Assembly: GCA_951640165.1 (NCBI GenBank)
Contig: OX621253.1
Location: 32,681,969 to 32,745,968 of the forward strand
Origin: Pseudoips prasinana
Lineage: Eukaryota; Arthropoda; Insecta; Lepidoptera; Nolidae
DNA length: 64,000 nt
Reading direction: 5' to 3'
Shown here: positions 52,422-61,419 of the stretch, piece by piece
How the letters are laid out: every line of letters begins with the position of its first letter
Position numbering within the stretch: position 1 is the first letter of the stretch
Position numbers and translations under genes: made by a program
The notes under the pieces: model-generated
Seen by the model: the letters and a program-made list of their open reading frames with translations, nothing else
The model's database searches: none
Told to the model about the DNA's origin: nothing

Positions 52422-53417
52422 TTATTGTTTGATACGATCCTTGGCAGGCTTAATTTTATCAATTTCTTGTGCTGAGCGAATTGCCATTGCTGGTTTGGTG
52501 TCTGCCTCTCGTACCAGAATTGTAGCGTGCTTAACCCAGACATACTTGTAGTTGTTATTTCTGGCTGCATCACGTACTTGGCGAAATAATTGCTTCTTTT
52601 TTAACGTCAGGTGTTCGTGCATAAATATGGGTTGAGAATTACCAGAGAGCCCTAGCTGTGCACTGTTCAGCCCTTTAGCTAGTCTAAATGAACTCAGTAA
52701 ATTATCTCTCAGAATTCGTGAACTTAATTTTACAATTATGTTTTTCGGCTTACTATTTTCTTTGTGCGCGTGGGGCACTCTGTGGATAGCGAGAACATCT
52801 TTCTGAGACAAACCAAATTTCAGACTGGTACTAATATTGTCCATTAGGGCTAGCAGATTTTCATTGCGCTTTTCGGGAACGTTACATAACTCCAAATTAC
52901 AATGCCGAGCTTGCTCTTCAAGGGTGTCTATCTTAATTTCTAAATTACTCAGGACACTTTGCGTATTATTGACATAAGCACTTTGAGGAGCACTATGATC
53001 AAATTGAGTCTTAAGGTCTTCCTGTTGATCCATTGTGTATTGAACTGATTTTTGGATAGATAATATGTCCTCAGTTAATTCCTTTTGTTTAGCTTCTAGC
53101 TTACTCAGATGCACTTTCAGATTATTATGGTCTGATCGTAAGGTATTCAATTCATTTTTTATATCAGTTGTCGCTTGAGAAACTGTAGTAAGGTCTGTCT
53201 GGATGTGCGATATTTTTTCGGATAATTTGGTGAACGTGTTATCCAGATCACCTCGTAAATCATCCATCTTTTTGGTTAATTCCTGGGATAGTTTCCGCAC
53301 GGCCTTAGCAATCTCAGATTCCGGTTGCTTAGTTCTCCTATGAGTTACCTTCTCTGCAGACGCAGTATCAGATACATCAGGAGATGAAGAGCATTTACTT
53401 TTTGGTGCTAAAGGCAT
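52422..53417 (-). CDS. LINE ORF1: coiled coil plus FP-type domain
   Basis: 331 codons from ATG at 53417 (MPLAPKSKCSSSPD); the open frame extends 22 codons upstream but the basic, Ser-rich start is the more usual one. Residues ~50-165 are strongly heptad-like (LRGDLDNTFTKLSEKI; LSKLEAKQKELTEDI). Residues ~165-320 carry RHCNLELCNVPEK, VLAIHRVPHA, KNIIVKLSSRILRDNLL, IFMHEHLTLKKKQLFRQVR and YKYVWVKHATILVRE, the layout of the FP25K-like C-terminal domain found in many lepidopteran LINE ORF1 proteins. No zinc knuckle is seen. Likely role: binding and packaging of the element's RNA. The ORF looks intact. Confidence 0.85.
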   Translation of the reverse strand: MPLAPKSKCSSSPDVSDTASAEKVTHRRTKQPESEIAKAVRKLSQELTKKMDDLRGDLDNTFTKLSEKISHIQTDLTTVSQATTDIKNELNTLRSDHNNLKVHLSKLEAKQKELTEDILSIQKSVQYTMDQQEDLKTQFDHSAPQSAYVNNTQSVLSNLEIKIDTLEEQARHCNLELCNVPEKRNENLLALMDNISTSLKFGLSQKDVLAIHRVPHAHKENSKPKNIIVKLSSRILRDNLLSSFRLAKGLNSAQLGLSGNSQPIFMHEHLTLKKKQLFRQVRDAARNNNYKYVWVKHATILVREADTKPAMAIRSAQEIDKIKPAKDRIKQ

Positions 53418-53854
53418 GTTGCGGTGGATATTAAATGTGAAACAAATTAATCTCGCTATATAAATATATAGGTTTGCATTCAAAATATTATAAAAGCTTT
53501 AGTCGTGAATACTAGTCGCTTATTTTGTGCCCGGCTCCTCAAGTTTCCGTAGCACAGCGGCGGGAGACGCGGCCTCAACCGCGCAACGCTCAAGTGGCAG
53601 AGGGTTCAAATCACGGCCGGAACTCCGTCAGCTTTTTCCAAACAATATATGTTATTAAAAGTTGTCCGCACTCACCGACACGAGCAGGATGGCGCAATAC
53701 AGACTTCAAGATGGCGCCGGCTCCTTATGGGCCACTCCCCAAGATAGTAAGAGAGGGTCCGACTTCCAACACAGAATAAACAGTGTGCAATTAAACAAAA
53801 TTAGGAAACAAAACTGCAGCACAACCGCTCTCAACGAGTTGTACGAGACGAATG
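53418..53854 (-). promoter_or_regulatory. LINE 5' untranslated/promoter region
   Basis: About 437 bp upstream of ORF1, GC-richer than the rest of the element. It includes GCGCCATCTTG on the minus strand (53707-53718 inverse), close to the GCCAT core bound by YY1/Pho-type factors, and a tRNA-like segment in antisense. Promoter function is inferred only from position. Confidence 0.45.
53543..53622 (+). repeat. tRNA-like segment, antisense inside the LINE 5' region
   Basis: The plus strand reads TTTCCGTAGCACAGCGGCGG (A-box-like) and AGAGGGTTCAAATCACGGCC (B box). The ends GTTTCCG and CGG(C)CGGAAC can pair as a 7-bp stem with one mismatch, and CGCGG/CCGCG can form an anticodon-like stem with a longer variable arm, as in Ser/Leu tRNAs. 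The D and T stems are poor, so a tRNA-derived remnant rather than a functional tRNA. Confidence 0.45.
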
Positions 53855-54160
53855 AGTATGTAAACCAAATAACTGATATACTACATATACTACTTTTCTT
53901 TTGTAAATACAAATTTATATAGATAATTACACCCAGAACAGGACGAACGCACATGTTCATGAACACAAATATCTGTCCTGGGTGGGAATCGAAACCACGA
54001 CAAAGGTAAGTTTTATAACCCCGTTGACCGGGCCGTCAATTGTACATAAGATTGTATCAATTGGAGGATATATATCCAGATTCTAGATTTTTCTAGATTT
54101 TTTTACATTATAATACTATTACTGAACCGGACTATCTATTAAGGCAATATATATCCAATT

Positions 54161-54222
54161 GACTGCCTCGTTGGTCTAGCGCTGTGACCGAAACTCGGCT
54201 AGGAGGACATTATTATCATTAT
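54161..54222 (+). repeat. SINE-K head-to-tail deletion derivative
   Basis: CTGCCTCGTTGGTCTAGCGC (head) is joined directly to GTGACCGAAACTCGGCTAGG and GGACATTATTATC (the 3' end of SINE-K), skipping the body present at 43143-43440. Confidence 0.6.
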
Positions 54223-54239
54223 TTATCCAATTATTTCAA

Positions 54240-55440
54240 ACATGAGTCTCTGTTTTCGACCGATGAATCTACAAAGTTGTTTTGAGAATAATATGTAACG
54301 CCCCAGAAACTTTGAAACAATTCCTGTTTCGTGAGAATCCAGCAACATAAACACTTTTCGTTACCGAGGCTGTAATATTATAATGAAGTGCGAATACTAA
54401 GGGGAGGTCCGTGCTCTATCGCACCCCCATCTCAGGTAGGGGCTTAAATAAATAGTTACTTACGCTTAAATGTATAGTATCCGAACCATTCTCCTAAAGG
54501 AACAGAAAGAGGTGAAACTGTAAGTATTACACCCCGCAAACATGCTAAGTTGTTTTGTTTTCTATTTTATATAATTAACTATTTAAATAGAGACGTAAGT
54601 TGTCTGCACTGGTGTGCTATTGATCGTGAGATAACGCATCTAGGGTGCAATCAATCCTGAGATGGGTGAACGCCATAGTGGATTATTACAGTGGTGGTCA
54701 CTAGGCAAGTTGTAAATCCATATCAGAGGGTACTGGAGGGCTTAAAGAACTCAGATACTAGAACCTCAGCCTTCAATGCCTAAGCGATTCAATAAATCAA
54801 CGTAAATAAGGCGCTTTTATTTTAAAATTTTATTTAGTTATTCAAATAAGAGTATAAAAGGACAGACTTTAAAATGAGGTAATCAATTCTACTGAATGTT
54901 CTAGTTTTTAGTATTTTTATGTATGTATGTCAGGCGATTTCTTCGATACTTGTGTGCCGATTTTGATGTTCGATAGAAATGTAGACAATCCTACAAATAT
55001 TTGGTTCAAGTCAGTTGTTACGAAGAAAATTTTTAGACTATGGTCAGATTATTTAAGACATTTTTCCTCACTGTGCAATTTTACATATAATATTTATTAC
55101 AACTAAACATATTTATGCATATGTCATAACATCGGATCTTATTCAAGGCAGTTTTAATGCTTTTAACAGAAATTAAGTTATTTAATTTTTTTTTTTTAAG
55201 TGTAATGATTACCTTATAATGTTTACAAGAAATGACACTATTGGAACTTACAAACGCGCTTAAAAGTACATATGATATTCTTATGCTTCTATTCTTAATG
55301 GCTACTCCCAAGTGTGTCTCATAAGTTTAATGATTTATACGGAAAGATAAAAATAAATATAATATAACCACTTAAAACAAAAAAAAATAGTGTGATTTAG
55401 ACCACACTCATGCTGAATTAAATTACATATACGAAACCCC
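54240..55440. other. Anonymous AT-rich DNA
   Basis: A trace near 54657 (GAGATGGGTGAACGCC) resembles the 5S-like head. The 76-codon minus frame at 55081-55311 has no motif. Nothing else recognised. Confidence 0.35.
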
Positions 55441-55444
55441 TCTC

Positions 55445-55716
55445 AAGTCACCAGTCTCTAAGTGATTAGAGAGGTTAAGCAACTAGGGTCGCGGTCAGTC
55501 CATAGGTCGTGGGTTCGATTCCCACCCAGGACAAATATTTGTGTGCATGAACATGTCTGTTTGTCCTGAGTCTGGGTGTAATTATCTATATAAATTTGTA
55601 TTTACAAAAGAAAAGTACTATATGTAGTATATCAGTTATCTGGTTTCCATAGTACAAGCTCTGCTTAGTTTTGGGTCAGATGGCCGTGTGTAAATAATGT
55701 CCCAGGATATTATTAT
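55445..55716 (+). mobile_element. Chimeric SINE: 5S-like head on SINE-B body
   Basis: 55458-55502 reads AGTGATTAGAGAGGTTAAGC and GGGTCGCGGTCAGTCCATA, the 5S-like segment of 28141-28182. At 55504 it passes into SINE-B at AGGTCGTGGGTTCGATTCCC (B box) and continues through the full SINE-B body to an ATATTATTATATTA tail. The usual SINE-B A-box head is replaced. Confidence 0.7.
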
Positions 55717-55719
55717 ATT

Positions 55720-56045
55720 AGTATTATTGTTCTATGCATATTGTTCTGTTTATATTCCTTATGCAATAAATTGTACTTCTACTTCTTTTTCAAGCGTGCA
55801 TAAAGAAGTATTACATCAAAAAAGATAGAAGAACAACTAAGATAAGATATTATTTGACGAATCACGGTATCTTCAGAAAAAAATAAACCCAAATGTAAGA
55901 ATAGTTGTACACTTGCAACCTATTCCCTTAGATCCGTTGATCCGGCCGTCAACCGGCTTAATCCGAGGCGGACAGGTTAATCCATTTGTCCGGCCCAACC
56001 CTAACAACTATTATAAGCCGTTGTCAATTGTGGCGGTTTTATCTT
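55720..56045. other. No recognisable feature
   Basis: Contains GATCCGTTGATCCGGCCGTC and GGTTAATCCATTTGTCCGGC; no family assigned. Confidence 0.35.
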
Positions 56046-56048
56046 GTT

Positions 56049-56108
56049 AACAGAACATTGGTTGTTCCAATAAAACATTGGAATGTTTTAGTGGAGCAAT
56101 GTATAACA
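56049..56108 (+). repeat. ~57-bp direct repeat, left copy
   Basis: CAGAACATTGGTTGTTCCAA ... AACATTGGAATGTTTTAGTGG. The right copy is at 57361-57416 with few changes. Each contains a small palindrome around CCAATAAAACATTGG. Confidence 0.7.
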
Positions 56109-56119
56109 TCTTTTTTTGT

Positions 56120-56780
56120 CTCCTTTAGGGTTCCGTACTCAAAGGGTGAAGCGGGACCCTAATACTAAGACTTCGCTGTCTGTCTGTCTATCTGTCCGTC
56201 TGTCACCAGGCTGTGTCTCATGAACTATGATAGTTAGACAGTTGTAATTTTCACAGATGTCGTAGGTATTTCATTGTTCTAAAGCGTAAATAATCTCAAG
56301 TGCCGATCATTCGTCTAGATTTGGAGAATGTTGGTTAACCCGTAATCGGCTATTGTGTAAGTCTAATTTGTTAAAAAAATATTCATAAGATATATATTGT
56401 ATGCACAAGCTGTGGGTAAACCTGATGTTAATAATTAAAAATCAGGTATTTCTGTCGCCGCTATATCAACAAATACTAAAAAATAAAATGAATAAATATA
56501 TAAAGTGTATTTTTTTGCTCGTATTTATAGATTACTAGCTGTGCCCCGCGGTTTTACCCGCGTTATACTTTATAAATTATAGCCTATGTGTTAATCCAGG
56601 GTGTCAGCTACCTCCATACCATAAATATTATTCAAATCGCTCCGGCCGTTTAGACGTGAAGAACTAACAATCATACACACTCACACACTCACAAACTTTC
56701 GCCTTTATAATATTAGTCTACGGAATATGGAACGGAACCCTTCGTGCACGAGTCCGACTCGCACTTGGCCGGTTTTTTAA
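56120..56780 (+). repeat. Interspersed repeat Q split by Helitron-H
   Basis: Begins near TTAGGGTTCCGTACTCAAAG and ends GGAACGGAACCCTTCGTGCA, CGAGTCCGACTCGCACTTGG then CCGGTTTTTT. These two motifs mark a repeat common in insect genomes. The Helitron lies at 56535-56718. Confidence 0.65.
56535..56718 (-). mobile_element. Helitron-H copy
   Basis: The plus strand starts CTAGCTGTGCCCCGCGGTTT, carries GTTAATCCAGGGTGTCAGCT and AACTTTCGCCTTTATAATAT, and ends TTAGTCTA (the complement of a mutated TC terminus). The CTAG side is flanked by A, as expected. Confidence 0.75.
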
Positions 56781-56809
56781 TATCTTTTTTACAGTTAACC
56801 TAGAAGGCC

Positions 56810-57040
56810 GGAGGCATCCTCTTTTGGGTTCGAAGCTCGAGTCTGGGTGGTTACTGAAGTGGGGATGCATGAGAGAGTAATTCTTTTAGAGACCTTTTAT
56901 GCAACTTTCGCTCTTGATATTGATAGGGGCCTATTGTCTGATTGAGGATAATTTTGAAGGAGGATGGGGAGAATATTTCATCGATGCAAATGCAAAAATG
57001 TGTCTAGGAAGGTGCTGGTGGCCGCAGTGCCTTTGTGGTC
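56810..57040 (+). repeat. Repeat L copy
   Basis: GCCGGAGGCATCCTCTTTTG, a GAGTCTGGGTGGTTACTGAA block, ATGCATGAGAGAGTAATTC, CAACTTTCGCTC and CATCGATGCAAATGCAAAAA align in order with the complement of 61310-61110. Confidence 0.6.
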
Positions 57041-57360
57041 GTACTCTCGGTCGGTGAGTACTCTATATAGGTTCCGGTGTAGTGTCTCGAGAGTTTCTAA
57101 TGTTCTTGGATTGCTATACCTAAGTAACGGTGAAACTCTAATCAGTTTATGTTTACATTATTGTTTGTATGTGTGTAGTGTATATTTTTAAAATAAATAA
57201 AAAAGAGGCAGAAATAAAAAAACAGCTAATCTAAATAAATAAATAAAATGAAAATACCATATGAATGTGTAGCTGTCACAAAAACCTACGGCAACGGTAG
57301 CATTTTGAGCTTAAAGATAAGCTTAAAGATAATCGTAATGCAATCTCCAATTAATGTTAC

Positions 57361-57416
57361 CAGAACATTGATTGTTCAATAAAACATTGGAATGTTTTAG
57401 TGGAGCATTCTATAAC
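57361..57416 (+). repeat. ~57-bp direct repeat, right copy
   Basis: CAGAACATTGATTGTTCAAT ... TTTTAGTGGAGCATTCTATA; partner of 56049-56108. Confidence 0.7.
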
Positions 57417-57543
57417 CCATTTTTATAATAAATGTTCAAAGCATATTATCAGAGCCTGTCTCGAATGCAGCTATCTTAATTTACAAAATAGCATATAAAC
57501 TTATGAACTCCGAATAGTGTAAAGCTTTTATTGTATAAGGTTA

Positions 57544-57879
57544 CTAGCTGTGCCCCGCTGATTTACCCGCGTTGAATTTAATAAATTATCACAGCTTCCC
57601 CCCCCCCCCCCCCCCCCCCCCTTAGGTGATAGCGTGATAATATACAGCTTATATGTTGACCCGCCCTTTCAGTAATAATAATGTAAAATTTGAAGGAAAT
57701 CCATGCAGTACTTTTTTATTTTAGCCCGGACATACATACAGACAAACAGACACACAGACAAAGATTCTAAAAACTATATTTTTGTCTTCGATATCGATAG
57801 TAGATCACGCCCCAAGTATCATTTAAAAAATATTCAATGTACAGTTTCGACTTTCCTACGATTTTATTATATGTATAGA
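57544..57879 (-). mobile_element. Non-autonomous Helitron with poly-C insert
   Basis: CTAG at 57544-57547 flanked by A, then GTGCCCCGCTGATTTACCCG. The far end reads TATATGTATAGA|T, i.e. A|TC on the minus strand. The body carries ACAGACAAACAGACACACAG and a run of 24 C at 57598-57621. The related copy at 5330-5635 shows no such run. Confidence 0.75.
57598..57621. repeat. 24-base C homopolymer
   Basis: Uninterrupted C on the plus strand. The complement would be a G run able to form quadruplexes. Length may be unreliable. Confidence 0.9.
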
Positions 57880-57929
57880 TGATGGGACTGGTATGGTCGT
57901 ATTGTGACCAAAAGCCCCTAAATTTCTAA

Positions 57930-58239
57930 TCTATACAAATAAATAAAATTGGAGTGTCTGTTTGTAATATTGAAATAACCGGTTTTTACTACATAAATAT
58001 GAATATATATACGGTACATACACCAAAATAACATTTTTTACATTTTTGTCTGTCTGTCTGTCTTTTTGTTCCGGCTAATCTCTGAAACGGCTGGACCGAT
58101 TTTGACGGGACTTTTATTGGCAGGTAGCTGGTGTAATAAGGAGTAACTTAGGCTACTATTATTTTAGAAAAAGTCATTTATTTTACAAAAAACCAAAATA
58201 AACTAATTAACACGCGAATGAAGTCGCGGGCACAGCTAG
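57930..58239 (+). mobile_element. Non-autonomous Helitron, complete
   Basis: 310 bp. Starts A|TCTATACAAATAAATAAA and ends CGCGAATGAAGTCGCGGGCA then CAGCTAG|T. The terminal hairpin is CGCG(AATGAAGT)CGCG. Same family as 11785-12123, with about the same body and indels. Ends in the same block as the autonomous remnant at 241, so that type of Rep may have moved it. Confidence 0.85.
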
Positions 58240-58582
58240 TTGATAATAAAAAAAAAAACTCCAATTAAAACTAATGAGAGCAATCTGTTCACAAATTATT
58301 GGCAGTTTATAATCGTTTAATCTGATATCAGTGTAACATCATCGCATTTTAACATTTTGCGCCATTGGGTAATCAATTGAACTACAGATCCGGATAAATC
58401 CGGTTTAATCCGTACACGATGTCAACGGATAATCACAATAACTAGTTACTGTGGCATTAAATTAAGCGGGCAGATAAAATCTGTTGGATTGAATTTTGTT
58501 CCACTATTGTTTGGTATAAACGCTGATGGCAGGAATTGTTTAGGGTTTAACTAACTCTGTTTGTACTTACTCACGTGAAACA

Positions 58583-58704
58583 GTGATGAAGACGATTAGT
58601 AATAGGCTGAAAGTATCAGCGTAACTCAGAAAGTGAGATGCCCCTCCATCTCACTTTCTGAGTTACGCTGATACTTTCAGCCTATTACTAATTGTCTTCA
58701 TCAC
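58583..58704. repeat. Near-perfect hairpin, 58-bp arms
   Basis: Arms 58583-58640 and 58647-58704 are complementary except for one position (GACGATTAG versus CTAATTGTC); the loop is CCCCTC. A single-arm relative lies at 59431-59482. Probably two head-to-head copies of one repeat end. Confidence 0.9.
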
Positions 58705-58732
58705 TTTTTTTTTAATTTATTGTAAAGGTTTT

Positions 58733-58894
58733 GAAGTTATACTTCTTTTGGCGCGATGGAGAAAAATGATGAGAGTGAATTTTTACGATGCGCGCGCACA
58801 CCGACACCAAAAAATATAACGGCATGAAGTTAGTTCTAGGTGGTATGAAAATTGATAACTATGTTCAAGTTGTATATTAAGAAGTATAACTTCT
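58733..58894. repeat. Short inverted-repeat-bounded element
   Basis: GAAGTTATACTTCTT at the left and AAGAAGTATAACTTC at the right are inverse. The interior holds GATGCGCGCGCACACCGACA. Possibly a MITE; no target duplication found. Confidence 0.5.
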
Positions 58895-58919
58895 AACGCG
58901 TGTACATAAGTACACACAA

Positions 58920-59395
58920 GTTTTTTTTTATTCACGTAGACTTTAAAAAAGCGCTTGTAAATAGTCAGAACATGTTTGTAGTAATATATAATTAATTTAT
59001 AATTATTTCTAGGTACATATAGATATTTAGGTACACGGATTGTAGGAAAAATTTCAATAAGATTTATTATTATAGTAACGATATTTAGCTAGCTTAAATT
59101 AAGTTATTGTCAAGGATCATGTGTAGGTTTAATTATCGAAATTTTAAATGTTTGCTATATTTTTACTACATATTGTCTGAATGGTTCTGTTCTGTTCTAT
59201 AGTATGGTACGAGTTAAATATTATTATTATGGCGGACCTTGTGTTTATAACGACGATCGCGCTTTAATGCTAAGACCCAGCGAAACAAACTCAGCGGGTG
59301 TCTCTACTACCGGTCCCAACACAGCCCAGTTGAGACGCTCCGGCGAAACATGCTCAAAGGGGCATATACACGAGATTAGGTCCACTTACTGAAAT
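58920..59395 (-). repeat. LINE-G 3' end
   Basis: On the minus strand it runs from the GACCTAATCTCG and TGAGCATGTTTCGCCGGAGC blocks through AACTCGTACC to GTCTACGTGAATAAAAAAAA. About 475 bp, more diverged than the 2 kb and 37 kb copies, and lacking part of the middle. Confidence 0.75.
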
Positions 59396-59430
59396 TATAT
59401 AGCAGGTAATTATTGTTTTAAGTGATGATG

Positions 59431-59482
59431 ATGATTAGAAATAGGTTGGAAGTATCAGCGAAACTCAGAAAGTGAGATGGAT
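59431..59482 (+). repeat. Single arm of the hairpin repeat
   Basis: GATTAGAAATAGGTTGGAAG and TATCAGCGAAACTCAGAAAG match one arm of 58583-58640. Confidence 0.7.
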
Positions 59483-59514
59483 GGGTTTTTTTAGCTACTG
59501 ACTGCACTTAAGAT

Positions 59515-59640
59515 GGGCCGATGATCTTATGAGGGTGGCTGGATACCGCTGTAAACGGATAGGGTAAGTTGGGCAATTGTGGGGATCTTCGATGTAAGCC
59601 TCTGTCCAGAAATGGACTTCTTCGAATTGCTTTATTTTAG
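59515..59640 (+). pseudogene. RTE-like LINE C-terminal remnant
   Basis: CCGATGATCTTATGAGGGTG and GCTGGATACCGCTG translate as DDLMRVAGYR, matching the DDLVRVAG block. CCTCTGTCCAGAAATGGAC then matches the tail region. Frame broken. Confidence 0.6.
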
Positions 59641-59804
59641 CCAACGTTTGGATGGATAGGACCTGAATTTAAGTAATGCAACGGTGCAACAAAATAATTA
59701 TATAAAAAATAATAAAACTAAAATATACTTACAAACATATTATTACTCATACATATGTATATGTAAATAAGATATCTATTATTTAAACTCAAATTGAAAC
59801 TCAA

Positions 59805-60140
59805 ACTCAAAAGTCATTTATTCCGTTAAAATATTACGTTTTTGTGGAATCGTGCAGTGCATGACGTGGCAGCTATTGAGAGAAATACTGCCAGAAAACT
59901 CAATATGAATCCTTTTTTATAAATATTTATTCCTTAATATAAAATTACATTGTGTTAATCTAGAGTGACTCAATCCCATGCCGTTTTGTCACTTAAATAA
60001 TCAGAAGTTTTGCTACACAATATGGCTTTTATAGTCCTTTTAAACTTATTCGTAGACATTTATCTGATATCAATGGGAAGTTTGTTATAGAATCTTATAG
60101 ATTGCACCATAAAAGAGTTACTTGTTTATTTAGTAAGCCA
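59805..60140 (-). pseudogene. LINE-J ORF2 C-terminal fragment
   Basis: The minus strand contains RFYNKLPIDI, then NKFKRTIKAILCSKTSDYLS (with part of the AYY segment missing) and DKTAWD. Parallel to 18470-18865, with additional 3' untranslated sequence (TTTTGAGTTTGAGTTTC on the minus strand). Confidence 0.75.
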
Positions 60141-60144
60141 TATT

Positions 60145-61060
60145 ATACTAGATTCATATAGAATACGAATTCATAATAATTATGATAGGGAGAGTTCTTT
60201 TTAAAGTTAATTTATAATTCTCACAATAATATTTGGAATATAAATTATATTTGGACTATTTACAAATGCCTACTGCCTACATTAGGTAACTTGCTACGTG
60301 AATTACATTATTTTTACAACGGAACGGACTACATCAAACACACCGCCGGACCCGTATTTGTCCGTACTCTACATACTCTACAACTGAATAGTCAAAAGAG
60401 CACAAAGGGCAAAGATGTAGAGACTAGCCATGTAGAGTGGTAGAGCTATTGTGTTCTGATTTGTACGGTGCTTTGTATAAAGTTTTATGCATTTTTGTCA
60501 CAGTTGATATCAAAGGACCGAATGGCAGGCGGTTCTAAATAACTAATTCTTAATAGAAAACTGTGAAGAGTTTCATAATTCGATCAGTTGTTGTTCCTAT
60601 GTCATTCACATATGGTCGGTATTTACAAACAAGCCGTAGTAAGCTATTTATGTTTGTTCGTTTATAATAGAAAAATATATAAACTGATTAAAATATTAGT
60701 TCACTTATAGTCACTTATAGCTACATCATCAGTGAGTAACAAATTTTATTTAAAAAGTTACAGATTTCTCTGAAACTTAAAATAATGTAACTTAATGTGT
60801 CAAATATTTTCATACAACGTCATTATCTAGCGTATGTTGCGAAAAATGTTTGAATGTTTTTTTTGATTTTGATGACATTATTTTATATATGGTAATTTTT
60901 TTTGTAGCCGTCATTATTACTCTACAAATGGGGGTTAAAGTTTAGCCTTACATTTAAATTTACATACTTAAATTTGGCTTTAGTTGCTTGATGAGAAGTT
61001 TGACTCAGGTTTGATTTAACTTAGAGTATACAGTCCAACCAATATTGAGTTAATGTTAAA
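60145..61060. other. Anonymous AT-rich DNA
   Basis: 60700-60720 has a small direct repeat (CACTTATAGT, CACTTATAGC). No gene or repeat recognised. Confidence 0.4.
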
Positions 61061-61061
61061 G

Positions 61062-61415
61062 TTACAGCAAACCAACCAAAATTTCGTACTCGACGGACAA
61101 GAGCAACGCGTCGCGACCACCAGCATCCTTCATGACCCTTAGTTTACATTCGAATCGATGAAAAGCCCTCTCCCGACCTAAACCGGCAGAGCGGTCTGCG
61201 TCTCGTATTAACGTAGAGCGAAAGTTGCACAAAACATACCTAAAATTATACGCCCTCTCACATCTCCCCGCCAGTAACCGCCCAGAGTCGGGGTTCAAAC
61301 CCCAAAGGGGGTGCCCTCCGGCGCGGGTACTTAGATTGTAGTTTTGATTTGCTAAACGTTTAGAGCCCACGCTCACTTCTATAGTCCGGTGAAGCAGTGA
61401 AAGCCTAGGCTAACT
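61062..61415 (-). repeat. Repeat L, longest copy, with open frame
   Basis: An open minus-strand frame (104 codons at 61062-61376) reads GHPLWGLNPDSGRLL, NFRYVLCNFRSTLIRDADRS and RAFHRFECKLRVMKDAGGRD. Corresponding DNA blocks recur in 6480-6640, 56810-57040 and 63735-63900 but with broken frames. I do not recognise a domain; the frame may be incidental to a GC-rich repeat or may be a transposon remnant. Confidence 0.45.
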
Positions 61416-61419
61416 GCAT

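Larger units (their letters stand above)
48989..53854 (-). mobile_element. Full-length two-ORF LINE (CR1/Daphne-like)
   Basis: About 4.87 kb. On the minus strand: 5' untranslated region (53854-53418), ORF1 with an FP-type domain, a ~370-bp gap, ORF2 with endonuclease and reverse transcriptase, a short 3' untranslated region and an A-rich tail (AAATAAAATAAAAATAAAAA). The 5-bp direct repeats AGTAT at 48984-48988 and 53855-53859 flank it. Both ORFs are long and open; one indel near the ORF2 start is the only clear lesion seen, so insertion is recent. Confidence 0.9.
48916..54037 (-). mobile_element. SINE-B split by a full-length LINE
   Basis: The left part (48916-48988, ATCCTGGGGCATTATTGACA ... 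GAGCTTGTAGTAT) and right part (53855-54037, AGTATGTAAACCAAATAACT ... GTGGGAATCGAAACCACG) make one minus-strand SINE-B around the LINE at 48989-53854. AGTAT is present on both sides. Confidence 0.85.

Noticed and set aside
53706..53966. Frames of 84-86 codons on both strands across the LINE 5' end
   Set aside because: They cross the insertion edge at 53854-53859 into SINE-B, so they cannot be ancestral genes.
59204..59392. 62-codon plus frame
   Set aside because: Antisense of the LINE-G 3' untranslated region; no motifs.
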